A program made the translations under genes and the position numbers. A stretch of 64,000 nt of DNA from Thermococcus chitonophagus (GTDB lineage: Archaea; Methanobacteriota_B; Thermococci; Thermococcales; Thermococcaceae). Of the stretch, positions 26,909 to 36,371 are shown piece after piece (within the stretch, counting starts at the first letter, position 1; every line of letters begins with the position of its first letter). The stretch spans positions 248,001 to 312,000 of the forward strand of contig NZ_CP015193.1 in NCBI RefSeq assembly GCF_002214605.1, given 5' to 3'. The notes under the pieces were generated by a model. It made no database searches. It was not told the origin of the DNA and worked only from the letters and a program-made list of their open reading frames with translations.

Positions 26909-27444
26909 GTATTATGTCTAAATCTCCCTTATATTTTTTCTACTTTTATTTTCCTTTTTGGCTTAGTTCTCGGCTTTTCTTAGCACTCAGGCATGACTAT
27001 TCTGCTTATTTTGGCTTTAATCCTTTTGATAATTCCAATCCGTGGTTTTTGTTCTTTTTCAAACACAACATTAAAGTTGCCCTCATATTCTGGAGTGAAG
27101 CAATAACATTCGGAGCCACCACACTCTTGAACTTAACCTTCAATGGCATGATTTTGGGTTCAGCAGTTAAAACTACTGCCACTCAAATTGGACTGTTAAG
27201 AACCCTCCTCATACTCCCTCACGGCATCTTTGAGATTCCGGGAATGATAATTGCTGGAGCTGCTGGCCTCAAAATCCCTTACGAAATTTTAAGGTATGCC
27301 TTAGGTAGAAAGGAAGAAATAATCACGGGAGAAGATGCCAAAGAATTCTTCAAACTCGTAATGATTTCAATAGTTTTGATTTTTATAGCTGCAATAGTTG
27401 AAAGCACAATAACTCTTAAAATGGCAAAAAATTTAGGTGATTAG
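26905..27444 (+). CDS. SpoIIM / DUF95 family membrane protein, copy 2
   Basis: A 179-residue paralogue of the protein at 25047 with the same signature ILPHGIFEIPGMIIAGAAG and the same final helix (FFKLVMISIVLIFIAAIVE). The N-terminal 40 residues do not resemble copy 1. In a different frame, FIFLFGLVLGFS can be read there, which does match copy 1, so an N-terminal frameshift or sequence error is possible. Both SpoIIM genes are followed by gtgattagaatg, the beginning of a precursor-like gene in the first case. Confidence 0.7.
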   Translation: MSIMSKSPLYFFYFYFPFWLSSRLFLALRHDYSAYFGFNPFDNSNPWFLFFFKHNIKVALIFWSEAITFGATTLLNLTFNGMILGSAVKTTATQIGLLRTLLILPHGIFEIPGMIIAGAAGLKIPYEILRYALGRKEEIITGEDAKEFFKLVMISIVLIFIAAIVESTITLKMAKNLGD

Positions 27445-27843
27445 AATGCGGGAAAACTCTCGGAATTGGGAGTTATTATAAGGCGTACGGCTAAGAGCAC
27501 AATAAGAGAGGAAAGGATGTGAAGTGGGATGTTGCCAGTATAATTGCCTATACTTGGCCTACTGCTAATAGCGAGGATAACTCAAAAAGTCCACTATTCA
27601 TAGTTGTTTCGGGCCTTACATTGGGGGAGCTTCGTGGCACCAGCTAAACATCCACGTACAAGGCTCATAGGGACAGTTACAATAGGGTACTCTCTAATCC
27701 CAAAATACTGGCACAGTTCATGAACTAACTTGGATTGAAGTTGGCCGAGGAATAAACTTGAAATGAAAATGGTTGCTAGGGGCACATTACTGAGATGGAG
27801 GTTAATTGGACAAGGAAAATATGCCTTGGGTGAATGTGAGGTG
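27445..27843. other. Degenerate sequence downstream of the second SpoIIM gene
   Basis: After the shared junction gtgattagaatg there is no long open frame on the plus strand. The 85-residue minus-strand ORF at 27594-27851 has no family features or good ribosome site and looks accidental. The position suggests a third, unrecognisable precursor-like gene; I see nothing certain. Confidence 0.35.
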
Positions 27844-28018
27844 ATGCCCATGAAAAATCATACTTTCCGATTTATTCCTAATTTCGCTTTTGCCAAGCTT
27901 AGGATTAGCTCTCGCTGGTATTACAACTGAAAATCCCGAATTGTTGGCTGTTGCCTTGATCAATGTGCTTATCTGGACTCTCGTGCTGTACTGGGGGAGG
28001 ATTGAAAATGGTGTCTAA
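27844..28018 (+). pseudogene. Broken two-helix peptide gene
   Basis: ATG 27850 begins M-K and runs into a run of five A. With one A fewer, the frame continues KIILSDLFLISLLPSLGLAL, then AGITTENPELLAVALINVLI, then WTLVLYWGRIENGV and a stop at 28016-28018. That would be a 55-residue membrane peptide. As written, the ATG frame stops after about 25 residues. A single homopolymer error or a real frameshift are equally possible. It is preceded by gaggtgatg. Confidence 0.5.
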
Positions 28019-28042
28019 AAAGGATTACATCAATTGCAGTAA

Positions 28043-28193
28043 CCTGGGGGAATTATCTGGCTAATTGCAGGGATAAAGGCTTTAGAAAATCTCTAGCAGG
28101 ATGTAACTCCCTGGGTCGTGGGGCGGATTTATTATCGTACTATCTGGGGCACTATTCGCACAACTCGCGAGTAAGTCCTCAACTGTCACGTAA
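28043..28193 (+). pseudogene. Broken two-helix peptide gene
   Basis: PGGIIWLIAGIKALENL, a stop, and QDVTPWVVG read in one frame; GFIIVLSGALFAQLASKSS and a stop at 28191 read in the next. One stop and one frameshift separate them. The joined peptide would be about 50 residues with two helices. It is consistent with the decaying small membrane-protein genes around it. Confidence 0.4.
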
Positions 28194-28271
28194 AGCACGT
28201 GGGGGATATTATGGATCCGAAATCCCCAAAGGCAGGATTATTTGATTTATTCACTTTTTTATCAACTAATA

Positions 28272-28412
28272 ATGGCAGTGCTGATATTCCCATATCTAAC
28301 AAAACTCAAGGGATGCACTCCAGAGGATATCACAGAAGTTGCCCTTATGGTCCTCCTGCCAGTTTTGACATTTCACTTCCTTGATGGAGTGGTTCTAAGG
28401 ATAAATAAGTAG
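28272..28412 (+). pseudogene. Truncated third copy of the two-helix protein gene
   Basis: A 46-codon frame reads MAVLIFPYLTKLKGCTPED, then ITEVALMVLLPVLTFHFLDG. It aligns with residues about 26-80 of the protein at 25894 (FLYLTRVKGYTPD...LLPVL). The N-terminal charged part is missing or in another frame (upstream YSLFYQLI). It converges on rfcL and ends 7 bases before that gene's stop. Confidence 0.65.
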
Positions 28413-28418
28413 AAAAAA

Positions 28419-29858
28419 CTACTTCTTCCCCAGGAAGTCGAAGAGCGTGGCCTGCTTCCCTTTCCTCTTCTCCTTGGGCTTCTCTTCTTCTTTCTTCTCT
28501 TCTTCCTCCTTTATTTCTTCTTCGGCCTCTTCTTCAACTTCTTCCTCAACTTCTTCCTCTATTTCCTCTTCCACCTTTTCTTCCACTTTCTCCTCTTCCC
28601 TCTTGGTGAGCTTGAGCTTCCTCCTCAATGCTAAGGCCTTCCCCCATATTGTCCCCGCGTTCTCCTTCCCCGCTAGGAACTCAACCTCCTTCTCGCTCAA
28701 TCCCAAGAATACCGTGAAGTGTGCCGCTAAATCTAGATTGTTCTCGAAGATCGTCCTGATGATCTTCATGGTCTCTATGGCTTCAAGTTTGCTCATGTGC
28801 ATCTCTCTCATTATCTTCTTTATAATTGAATCTCTAAGCGATCTTTCCTCCTTGCTTTCAGCCAGCATCTTTAGGGTGTTTGGTGGGTAGAACTTGGCGA
28901 AGCCTCTCTTTTTCGTTCCTGCCACTGCAACTCCAGCGGTCATCATGTCTATAGCGTACTTCCACAGTGAATAGTTCCCCGTTCTTTGGGCCCTGCCTAG
29001 ATAAATGTCGGCCCTGCTTATGGCCTCGTAAGCTTTGGCCATCTCCTCCGGCTTTAGGTACATGTGGGGGATGTTCTCATCTACCCACAGCAGGAACTCA
29101 TCTGGCGTCATGTCCAAATTCCACGTGGCCATCTTCGCCCTCTTCGCGTTGTCGCTCCCAAACACCAAACCCAACGCCTGGAACACCGTCTTCTCTACAT
29201 CTCTGTACGCTAAAACCTGCTTTGCATCCTCGTAGCCTCCAACCACGACTGTTTGCAGGTCGTTTATCGCAGCTCTTAAATCACCACTTGATCTCTTGGC
29301 TATCTCGTACAGGATGTCCTTTGGTACGGTAATCCCTTCCCTCTTTAGGATCCTTATAAGGGCGTTCATTACGTCCCTAACGCTGAGCCTCCTGTACTCC
29401 ACTAGCTCCGCCTTGTCCCTTATCTCCTTTGGAACCTCCCAGTACTTGTTCGCCGCCATTATTATCGGGTTCCTTGCCCTGTCTATCAGCTTTGCAATTT
29501 CCTTTGCTCCGCTGGGCTCTATGTTGTCCGCCTCGTCAAGAAATATCAGCTTCCTCCTCTTCCCCAGGATGTCCATCGTGTATGCTGCCTGCACGTACCT
29601 CGCTATCTTCTCGTAAGTCCTCTCATCGCTCGCGTTCAGCTCGATTACCTCGAAGTTGTATTCATTCGCCAGCGCATATACCGTAGTAGTTTTGCCGCTT
29701 CCTGGGGGTCCTGCCAGCAGTAGGGCCTTTTTCTTCGGCGGATTACCGTGGAGCCACTTCTCTATCCACGACTTTACTTTCTCAATCGCATCCTCCTGAT
29801 TAACTATCTCGCTCAGCCTTCTCGGCCTGTACTTCTCAACCCAGGGAAGCTCTGGCAT
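28419..29858 (-). CDS. rfcL: Replication factor C large subunit
   Basis: A 479-residue clamp-loader subunit that, with RfcS, loads PCNA on DNA. The AAA+ Walker [10 protein letters not shown] is at residues 48-56 and the Walker B IFLDEADN near 104. The arginine-rich [10 protein letters not shown] region and the collar domain follow. After residue 420 comes a long acidic run of EEEVEEE type, then lysines and the C-terminal PIP motif [11 protein letters not shown]. Downstream of rfcS with 6 bases between, so both are one operon. The acidic tail makes long antisense ORFs that are not genes. Confidence 0.96.
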   Translation of the reverse strand: MPELPWVEKYRPRRLSEIVNQEDAIEKVKSWIEKWLHGNPPKKKALLLAGPPGSGKTTTVYALANEYNFEVIELNASDERTYEKIARYVQAAYTMDILGKRRKLIFLDEADNIEPSGAKEIAKLIDRARNPIIMAANKYWEVPKEIRDKAELVEYRRLSVRDVMNALIRILKREGITVPKDILYEIAKRSSGDLRAAINDLQTVVVGGYEDAKQVLAYRDVEKTVFQALGLVFGSDNAKRAKMATWNLDMTPDEFLLWVDENIPHMYLKPEEMAKAYEAISRADIYLGRAQRTGNYSLWKYAIDMMTAGVAVAGTKKRGFAKFYPPNTLKMLAESKEERSLRDSIIKKIMREMHMSKLEAIETMKIIRTIFENNLDLAAHFTVFLGLSEKEVEFLAGKENAGTIWGKALALRRKLKLTKREEEKVEEKVEEEIEEEVEEEVEEEAEEEIKEEEEKKEEEKPKEKRKGKQATLFDFLGKK

Positions 29859-29864
29859 CTTCCA

Positions 29865-32156
29865 TCACTTCTTGCCTATTAGGGTGAACTGGGCAAGCAG
29901 GGCCTCGAGCTGAATCATTTCATTTGCTCCCTCAACCAAGCGGAAGTTGTACTCGCCTATCTTGTCAGCTAATTGGACCTTCTTCGGCTCACTTATCGGC
30001 AGGTTGAAGACTTCCTTGTGCATCTGAACTAGAACGTCTTCTCCGCTCAGCCCCTGCTTCAGGAGGATCTCCCTCAGCTTCTCCCTAGCCTTGAGGAAGT
30101 TGCCTTCTAGTGCTAGGAGCATCATCTCCCTGATGTCTTCCGGTCTGGCCCTGCTGGCCACCATGAATACGTTCTCATCTGTTATCTTCTTGTCCAAGGC
30201 TGCTGCCGCCTGCAGGATATTTATCGCCCTTCTCATGTCGCCTTCAGCGATGTAGAGGATCGCCTGCAGGCCTTCCTCGGTCAGCTCTAATCCTTCGTTT
30301 TCGGCTATAAACCTTAATCTTTTTGCTATATCCTCATCGCGCAATGGTCTGAACCTGAATATAGCACATCTTGACTGGATGGGCTCGATTATCTTGCTGC
30401 TATAATTACAGGATAAGATAAAGCGAACGTTGCTCGAAAACATCTCCATTGTTCTCCTTAAGGCCTGCTGGGCGTCTTGGGTCAGGGCATCTGCCTCATC
30501 AAGGAATATTATCTTGAAACTCGCTCCTCCTATGGGCTTTGTCCTTGCAAACTCCTTCACCTTCTCCCTAATGACGTTTATGCCTCTCTCGTCTGAGTTG
30601 TGAAGGAGAACCGGTATTTCGCCTGCAAAGAACATCTCGTTTCCTGGGACGCTAACATCGTAAACGAAGTCGTTGTACTCAACTAGTTCAATCTTCTTCA
30701 CCATTAGGGCGTGTAGATCTGTGTAGGCAAGCTTCTTCAGGGTTTCGAGAATTCCCCTCTCGCCCTCGTTCAGTTTGTCCTCGTTTATCATGTCTATGAT
30801 TTTTCTTAGTGTTTCCTTCCTGACTCTCTTCTTCCGCTCATAGAGCTGATGCCTAAGCTCGTAGCGCCAGTTGCCCTCTATCGCATGTTCTATTTTCTTG
30901 AGCATCTTAACTATCGGCTCCGCTGGGAGCAACTCTGCCTTTGCCCACTTCATGCCTCCCTTCCATATCAGCCTGGCCTCACGCTCGAATATGCTTGCTT
31001 CTATTCCAGAAATCCTCGCGAGCCACACGACGTCTATTAGCATGTCCCTTGAAACTGAAGATATTCTGATTACACTCTCCCACTCTCCACTTCCATCGCC
31101 ATCTGCGAGCCCTCTCAGGAATGCTATTCTCTCATGAACTGGGAACTCGAATATGAACCCAGGAACTCTCTTATTTTCTGCCCTCCTTCCTTCTCCGTCG
31201 TAGAAGCTCTGTTCAAAGAACTTCGCCAGTTGCGTGTTTAGGAGCCTAACTTGGTAGGCAGTTTTCCTTGATCTATCAAACCCTGAGGAGATGTAGTTCT
31301 CGTAGACGCTGATTCCTAGCCTTTCTGCGAAGTTCCTCACTCTGTCTATTAGTTCTTTTTCGTGGGCTCCGAGGGTGTAAATAACTTGGCCCGAGGTTTC
31401 TCCTTTGAATCCGATGGCACCTTCAGCCGCGTAGAGACCCAGCATGTAGGAGATTTCTTCATCAACCGATAGCTCACTGAATACCCTTGTCCTTGGCGTT
31501 TCCCTCACGCTGTACCCGGTAAGGTCGAGGATATCCAAGAAGCCCTCGAGGTTTGTCGTGAAGCTTAGCAGTATTGAGCCCTCTTTAAGCTCGCTCGCCT
31601 TTATTGTTTCGAGGCCATTCTCAGTGAGAACGATAACTGAGTGATTTCCAGTTAGTTCAAGCTTTCCTCCTCCCTCCAAGTGCACTCTGAGAATTGCTGG
31701 AACGCGGTGGCGGATTACCTTGCTGACCTTGGCCCATCTGACGCGATAGTTTTCATCGACGGTCAACACTTCAAGGTTATCAACGTCCTTGTACGACACT
31801 TCTCCATCGTCATCGTCAAAGTACATCTTATCAAGTTCCGCAAATGTTGTCCTCAAAATCCTGCCGTTTATCCTAACCAGTATGGGGGTGTCTTTTGAAA
31901 CTGAGGCATTTAATTCAAGGAAATTGTGTCTCCAGTTTTCTCCGAAGAGTTCTCGGGCTAAAGCTAGCGCACTGGTCGTTTTTCCCGTGCCAGGAGGCCC
32001 AGCGAAGAGTAGATGCGGCATTGAGCCCGTTTTAACATAGTGTTTTAGCCTTTTAACGATATGCTCCTGCCCAACGATGTCATCAAGCTTTTGAGGCCTG
32101 TACTTTTCAACCCAAGGCTTTTCAAGAACTTTTACTTCCCTGACCTCTTCGGCCAT
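29865..32156 (-). CDS. rfcS: Replication factor C small subunit, intein-containing precursor
   Basis: A 763-residue precursor; the spliced protein is 327 residues. The Walker [12 protein letters not shown] is at residues 52-62, just before the intein, and the Walker [11 protein letters not shown] is in the C-extein. The SRC motif of clamp loaders ([10 protein letters not shown]) and the collar domain are intact. The intein interrupts [11 protein letters not shown], a known RFC insertion site in Pyrococcus. The start ATG lies 140 bases from the divergent DUF457 gene. First gene of the rfcS-rfcL operon. Confidence 0.96.
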   Translation of the reverse strand: MAEEVREVKVLEKPWVEKYRPQKLDDIVGQEHIVKRLKHYVKTGSMPHLLFAGPPGTGKTTSALALARELFGENWRHNFLELNASVSKDTPILVRINGRILRTTFAELDKMYFDDDDGEVSYKDVDNLEVLTVDENYRVRWAKVSKVIRHRVPAILRVHLEGGGKLELTGNHSVIVLTENGLETIKASELKEGSILLSFTTNLEGFLDILDLTGYSVRETPRTRVFSELSVDEEISYMLGLYAAEGAIGFKGETSGQVIYTLGAHEKELIDRVRNFAERLGISVYENYISSGFDRSRKTAYQVRLLNTQLAKFFEQSFYDGEGRRAENKRVPGFIFEFPVHERIAFLRGLADGDGSGEWESVIRISSVSRDMLIDVVWLARISGIEASIFEREARLIWKGGMKWAKAELLPAEPIVKMLKKIEHAIEGNWRYELRHQLYERKKRVRKETLRKIIDMINEDKLNEGERGILETLKKLAYTDLHALMVKKIELVEYNDFVYDVSVPGNEMFFAGEIPVLLHNSDERGINVIREKVKEFARTKPIGGASFKIIFLDEADALTQDAQQALRRTMEMFSSNVRFILSCNYSSKIIEPIQSRCAIFRFRPLRDEDIAKRLRFIAENEGLELTEEGLQAILYIAEGDMRRAINILQAAAALDKKITDENVFMVASRARPEDIREMMLLALEGNFLKAREKLREILLKQGLSGEDVLVQMHKEVFNLPISEPKKVQLADKIGEYNFRLVEGANEMIQLEALLAQFTLIGKK
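30597..31904 (-). mobile_element. Intein in RfcS with LAGLIDADG-type endonuclease
   Basis: The intein is 436 residues, precursor residues 85-520. It begins with Ser ([10 protein letters not shown]) and ends VLLHN, followed by Ser. Block B is [10 protein letters not shown]. Endonuclease-type motifs are [12 protein letters not shown] and [14 protein letters not shown], both with an acidic residue in the catalytic position. It sits right after the P-loop region of the ATPase, so an unspliced protein would be inactive. Confidence 0.92.
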
Positions 32157-32295
32157 CTTTCACGCACCTAAGGTAAAGAACAATTTTGCAGCTTAAAACC
32201 GTTTCCTCTCGCACTGATTTCTGTTATCAGCCGTATATAGGCTAGCTCTCTTCCTAAGGCTTAATGCTTATAAGCCAACCGGGAAATTTGAGAAC

Positions 32296-32751
32296 ATGGA
32301 TCCGATTGAGCATGCCTCGATTCCAGCTATAGCCTATCTTTCTTTCTCAAATCCAGATCCGATTAACTTGATGATGTTCATACTTGGCTCGGTATTTCCC
32401 GATTTTGATGTTTTCGCTAAGGAGCACCGCTCTTACCTTCATTCTCTCTTCTTTCTAGTTCCCCTGGCACTTTTGTCAACTCTTCTCCCATGGCTAAAGA
32501 TGTTTGCTGTTGGCGTTGCTTTCCATCTGGCCTTGGATGCCTTTTCAGGTGTTGTTCCCTTCCTGTATCCGTGGAAAAGGAAGGGGTATGGCCTTGAGCT
32601 CATCGTAAAGATGAAGGACTCCCAAATTTCAATAAGTGCAAGAATAGTTAGTGGTTACCCGACTCCAAAAATTGAAAGGACTTTAAAGCTAAACAGAAGC
32701 ATTCCCTTAGGTCTGTTGACCTTAGCATTAATAATAAAAAGTTTCAGCTGA
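32296..32751 (+). CDS. DUF457-like membrane-bound metal-dependent hydrolase
   Basis: A 151-residue protein with the acidic/His pattern of the YdjM-type family: MDPIEHASI at the start, GSVFPDFD near residues 31-38, HRSYLHSLFF near 44-53 and FHLALDAFSG near 79-88. Three hydrophobic segments make it a membrane protein. The substrate is unknown. A second member is at the right end of the window. The gene converges with pdo, overlapping by 8 bases. Confidence 0.75.
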   Translation: MDPIEHASIPAIAYLSFSNPDPINLMMFILGSVFPDFDVFAKEHRSYLHSLFFLVPLALLSTLLPWLKMFAVGVAFHLALDAFSGVVPFLYPWKRKGYGLELIVKMKDSQISISARIVSGYPTPKIERTLKLNRSIPLGLLTLALIIKSFS

Positions 32752-33424
32752 GGGCGGCAAGGAGCTTCTCGAGGAACATCTTCTCCGGATAAGCTCCTTC
32801 GAACTGAACTTTGTCTTCTCCGTTTACCTGGATGACTATCTTTGGAACTGCCATCACGTTGTACTGGTCGGCCCACTCTGGGTACTCAATTGCCTCCACC
32901 ATATCTCCAAGTATCTTGCCCTTTCCTGCCTTTGTGTTTTCTATTGCGAACTTGTGGGCCATCCTAACTGCCAGTGGGCAGTATGGGCATGTTGGGGTTA
33001 CGAAGACGAGTATCCTAACGTCCTTGTCGATCTTTGCAAGCTCTTCCTTGCTCTCTGGCATTAGGTCTGTTTGTGCATTGCTCACATCCACTATGTCCTC
33101 TAGGAATGCCGCAAACTCATGGCCTGCTGGAAGGCCGAAGTACCTGACCCCGAAGTCTTTTCCATCTTGGGTTATGGTCGTTGCTGGTGCCCTGTCGATC
33201 CTGTACTTCTTGGCCAGCTCCTGACCCTCTGGCGTGTCGAAGTCCACTATCTCGTAGCTTAACTTATCTGTTAACTCTGAAAGTTCCTGAACGAGCTGTT
33301 TTAGCTGATCACAGTACTGGCAGTGCTCCTTTCCTATGAAGACGATGAGCTTAACGGGATTAGTCATTTTTGAAAAGAACTCTTCCTTAATTACCTTCTT
33401 GTCAGCGTCACTAATCAGTCCCAT
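32744..33424 (-). CDS. pdo: Protein disulfide oxidoreductase (glutaredoxin-like PDO)
   Basis: A 226-residue protein made of two thioredoxin folds. Active sites are CQYC (about residues 35-38) and CPYC (about 146-149), with cis-proline loops RAPATT and AVPKIV. It makes and shuffles disulfides in the cytosol of hyperthermophiles and is reduced by a thioredoxin-reductase-like enzyme. ATG 33424 follows GGGGTGAGAGAA; the open frame extends 15 bases further. It is divergent from surR with a SurR operator between them; in P. furiosus this gene is a SurR target. Confidence 0.95.
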   Translation of the reverse strand: MGLISDADKKVIKEEFFSKMTNPVKLIVFIGKEHCQYCDQLKQLVQELSELTDKLSYEIVDFDTPEGQELAKKYRIDRAPATTITQDGKDFGVRYFGLPAGHEFAAFLEDIVDVSNAQTDLMPESKEELAKIDKDVRILVFVTPTCPYCPLAVRMAHKFAIENTKAGKGKILGDMVEAIEYPEWADQYNVMAVPKIVIQVNGEDKVQFEGAYPEKMFLEKLLAALS

Positions 33425-33442
33425 TTCTCTCACCCCCATCTA

Positions 33443-33524
33443 AACGTTTATAACGCCAATTAGCAAACCTAAAGTTGGCTTCAATCAAGGTTGTCAACCG
33501 AAGGTTGAATGCACAATATATAAG
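33443..33524. promoter_or_regulatory. Divergent pdo/surR promoter region with SurR operator
   Basis: The SurR consensus GTTn3AACn5GTT occurs exactly: GTTGTCAAC at 33490-33498, five bases, then GTT at 33504-33506. The pdo TATA box (minus strand, ttataaac) is near 33450; the surR TATA box (aatatataag) is at 33515-33524. The operator lies upstream of both boxes, consistent with activation of pdo and control of surR by sulfur-sensitive SurR. Confidence 0.85.
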
Positions 33525-33556
33525 CTTTGCGCCACACATATGGGTAGGTGGTGAAT

Positions 33557-34273
33557 ATGGAACCTGACGTATTTTACATCCTGGGGAACAAGGTTAGGAG
33601 GGATTTGCTGTCTCACTTAACGTGTACCGAATGTTACTTCAGCCTCCTCAGCAGTAGGGTTACCGTTTCCTCAACCGCGGTAGCTAAGCACCTCAAGATA
33701 ATGGAGAGGGAGGGTATTCTGCAGTCGTACGAGAAGGAGGAGAGGTTTATAGGGCCGACCAAGAAGTACTACCGGATTTCAATAGCGAAGTCATACGTTC
33801 TAACACTAACTCCTGACATGTTCTGGTATAAGGGATTCGACCTGGATGGGGCTGAGCTTAAGGACGTTCATGTGAACTTGTCCTCCTTGAAGGAAGATCC
33901 CCAGGGATTAAATGAAATGCTCTCTGAGTTTTTAAAGGCTAACAGGGAACTTGGGAAAGTTTTAGAGGCTTTCAGGGCCGTTGAGGCCTACAGAAATAAG
34001 CTAATTAAGATGATAAAGGAGGAGTATTTGAAGACTATTGGCGACATGACCCAGCTTGCGATCTTGCATTATCTCCTCCTGAATGGTGAGGCTACAATAG
34101 AGGAGCTTAGCGATAGGTTGAACCTTAAAGAAAGAGAAGTTCGGGAGAAAATCGAGGAGATGTCTCGGTTCATCCCAGTAAAAATGATAAATGATGGCAG
34201 GGTTCTTCTCGATGAGGCAAAGATCATCGAGGGTGGTAGCGATGGGGAAGAAAATCCTGGTAAAGGTAAATGA
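33557..34273 (+). CDS. surR: Sulfur-responsive redox regulator SurR
   Basis: A 238-residue ArsR-type winged-helix regulator. The N-terminal domain has the redox switch Cys23-Thr-Glu-Cys26 (CxxC), followed by the recognition helix region VSSTAVAKHLKIMEREGIL. The C-terminal half has a second winged-helix-like domain (ATIEELSDRLNLKEREVREKI). In P. furiosus, reduced SurR activates hydrogenase genes and represses sulfur-metabolism genes, and oxidation of the CxxC by sulfur releases it from DNA. ATG 33557 is chosen over the two upstream GTG codons by comparison with the known N-terminus. Its 3' end overlaps the ferredoxin gene by 32 bases. Confidence 0.96.
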   Translation: MEPDVFYILGNKVRRDLLSHLTCTECYFSLLSSRVTVSSTAVAKHLKIMEREGILQSYEKEERFIGPTKKYYRISIAKSYVLTLTPDMFWYKGFDLDGAELKDVHVNLSSLKEDPQGLNEMLSEFLKANRELGKVLEAFRAVEAYRNKLIKMIKEEYLKTIGDMTQLAILHYLLLNGEATIEELSDRLNLKEREVREKIEEMSRFIPVKMINDGRVLLDEAKIIEGGSDGEENPGKGK

Positions 34274-34436
34274 AGATAAATGCTACCTTTGCGGTGGTTG
34301 TGCTGGCGTTTGCCCGACCCTTGCAATTGAAGTCGCCTCTTCTTGGCATTTTCTTGGGGATAAATGTATCTCGTGCATGATATGCATTAAAGCGTGTCCC
34401 GTGGGGGCCTTAAGCTACGAGGAGGTGTCACAATGA
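34242..34436 (+). CDS. Ferredoxin-like 2[4Fe-4S] protein
   Basis: A 64-residue protein with two CxxCxxCxxxCP motifs ([24 protein letters not shown]). It starts at ATG 34242 inside surR and ends overlapping the reductase start (ATGA). Because it is directly coupled to the geranylgeranyl reductase, it probably delivers electrons to that enzyme, as proposed for archaeal relatives. Confidence 0.9.
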   Translation: MGKKILVKVNEDKCYLCGGCAGVCPTLAIEVASSWHFLGDKCISCMICIKACPVGALSYEEVSQ

Positions 34437-35614
34437 AGTACGATGTCGTCGTCGTTGGTTCGGGCGTTGCCGGTCCCATCGTTGCTAGGAACGTGGCTAA
34501 AGCTGGTTTCTCCGTTCTCTTGGTCGATAAAAAGCCTGCGATTGGAACCCCGAAGCAGTGTGCTGAGGGAATAAACGTTAACATCTTTAAAGAGTTCGAC
34601 ATCCCCTACGATAGGAGGTTCATCAATAGGGAGATTTATGGGGCAAGAATTTACTCTCCAAGCGGCTACACCGCGGAGCTTAGGTACAAAGAGGTCAGTG
34701 GGGTTATACTTGAGAGGAAGGTTTTTGACAAGATGCTCGCTTATTATGCGGCCAAGGCTGGTGCTGAGGTTCTCGCTAGAACCGAGGTAGTTGACGTTCT
34801 GAGGGATGGCGGTAGGATAGTTGGCGTGAAAGCCAAGCATGAGGGCGAGCCCTTGGAGATTAAAGCAGATGTAATAGTTGCAGCTGACGGCGTTGAGAGT
34901 ACCGTGGCGAGAAAGGCTGGAATAAACACATACGCTCCTCCACACGAGTTCGATTCCGCCTACGAATACGAAATGCTGATAGAGGGCTACGACCCCGACC
35001 TCATACACCTCTGGTTCGGCAACGAGATAGCCCCGAGAGGTTACGTCTGGGTCTTCCCCAAGGACGAAGATAGGGCCAATGTAGGCATTGGCATAAACTC
35101 GGACAATGAGAAAACTGCAAAGTACTACCTTGACAAGTGGCTTAAGGAGAACAACATCCCCAGGAACAAGATCCTTGAGGTCAACGTTGGCCTAGTTCCA
35201 GTTGGGGGATTTGTTAGGGAGTTAGTTAAAGACAATGTTCTCGTGGTTGGGGATGCGGCGAGGCAGGTAAATCCCGTCCACGGTGGCGGGATGTATGAGG
35301 CAATGAAGGCCGCAACTATAGCGGCAAAGTGGATCGTTGAGGCTTTAAAGGAGGAGAACATGGAGTTGCTCAAGAACTACACGAAGGAGTGGTGGGAGAC
35401 AGAGGGGCCGAAGATGGAGAAGTTGCTAAGGCTTAGGAGGGCAATGGAGAAGCTTACGGATGAGGACATAGACGTGTTCGTTCAGCTGCTGGGCGGAACT
35501 GATTTAGAAAAGCTAGCTAGCGGAAACTACTTCGAGGTTGTTAAGGCCTTAATGAAGCATCCAAAAGTGTTAATGAGCAAGAGAAGGCTGGAAATCCTCA
35601 AGGCTCTAATATGA
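34433..35614 (+). CDS. Geranylgeranyl reductase (digeranylgeranylglycerophospholipid reductase family)
   Basis: A 393-residue FAD-dependent enzyme that saturates isoprenoid chains of archaeal membrane lipids. The dinucleotide-binding N-terminus is [16 protein letters not shown]. The family motif around CAEGIN near residue 46 and the FAD-binding [16 protein letters not shown] near 275 are present. ATG 34433 follows gaggaggtg. The last 17 bases overlap nadE on the other strand. Confidence 0.9.
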   Translation: MKYDVVVVGSGVAGPIVARNVAKAGFSVLLVDKKPAIGTPKQCAEGINVNIFKEFDIPYDRRFINREIYGARIYSPSGYTAELRYKEVSGVILERKVFDKMLAYYAAKAGAEVLARTEVVDVLRDGGRIVGVKAKHEGEPLEIKADVIVAADGVESTVARKAGINTYAPPHEFDSAYEYEMLIEGYDPDLIHLWFGNEIAPRGYVWVFPKDEDRANVGIGINSDNEKTAKYYLDKWLKENNIPRNKILEVNVGLVPVGGFVRELVKDNVLVVGDAARQVNPVHGGGMYEAMKAATIAAKWIVEALKEENMELLKNYTKEWWETEGPKMEKLLRLRRAMEKLTDEDIDVFVQLLGGTDLEKLASGNYFEVVKALMKHPKVLMSKRRLEILKALI

Positions 35615-36371
35615 GATCTTCGAAGCTTGGCCCCTGGGGTAGCCTTCTCTTGTGCTCGCTGCCCTTTACAAGTTTTTCCACATGCTCTACCCTTTCCACA
35701 GGGATGCTGAGCTCATTCGCAATTTCTTCTTTTGGCATTTTCAGATCAACTAATCTCCAGAGGATCTCATCTAGAAGTTTGTAGCTTATTCCGAGCTCTC
35801 CCTCATCCGTTTGTCCCTCCCAAAGTCCGGCCGTTGGCTTTTTCTTGACTATCCTTTCGGGGACACCGATTCTCTTGGCTATTTGCCAGACTTCAGTTTT
35901 GTATAGGTTTATGAGCGGAGCATAATCGCTGGCTCCATCTCCCCACTTCGTGAAGTAACCAGTTAGGAATTCGCTCCTATTGCTCGTTCCTAGGACTATC
36001 CTACCCAGGGAGTTTGCGTGTGCGTACAGTATTATCATTCTCGTCCTGGCCATTATGTTGCCCAGGGATTTCCTATCGAGATCGATGTTTAGGGAGTTCT
36101 GAAAGGCATCTACAATGCTCTTAATGTTAATGATCTTGTACTCTATCCCAAGGGACTCGGTAACCAGCTTTGCGTCCTCAACATCTTGGTTTTCATAGTA
36201 TGGCATTATTAGGCCTAGAACCTTCTCTTTCCCTAAGGCCTTTACGGCAAGGTATGCTGTTGTAGCACTGTCAACTCCTCCGCTTATTCCTATAACTACC
36301 CCTGGGCTGGCCTTCTCTTTGATGAACTGGACTATCCTATCTATCGCGGCATTATAGTTTAGTGCCCTCAT
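35598..36371 (-). CDS. nadE: NH3-dependent NAD+ synthetase
   Basis: A 257-residue N-type ATP pyrophosphatase. The P-loop SGGVDSATT is near residues 29-37, GTSNRSE near 129 and the substrate loop [18 protein letters not shown] near 176-193. It converts deamido-NAD to NAD with ammonia. There is no glutaminase domain. It overlaps the TPR-protein stop by 4 bases (ATGA), indicating coupled translation. Confidence 0.95.
   Translation of the reverse strand: MRALNYNAAIDRIVQFIKEKASPGVVIGISGGVDSATTAYLAVKALGKEKVLGLIMPYYENQDVEDAKLVTESLGIEYKIINIKSIVDAFQNSLNIDLDRKSLGNIMARTRMIILYAHANSLGRIVLGTSNRSEFLTGYFTKWGDGASDYAPLINLYKTEVWQIAKRIGVPERIVKKKPTAGLWEGQTDEGELGISYKLLDEILWRLVDLKMPKEEIANELSIPVERVEHVEKLVKGSEHKRRLPQGPSFEDLILEP

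Noticed and set aside
27594-27851. 85-residue minus-strand ORF
   Set aside because: No ribosome site, no membrane or domain features; it lies in a region of decayed plus-strand genes.
28447-28890. 147-residue Ser/Phe-rich ORF on the plus strand
   Set aside because: It is the antisense of the EEE-rich tail and collar of RfcL; the repeated glutamate codons read as TTC/TCC on the other strand and leave long frames open.
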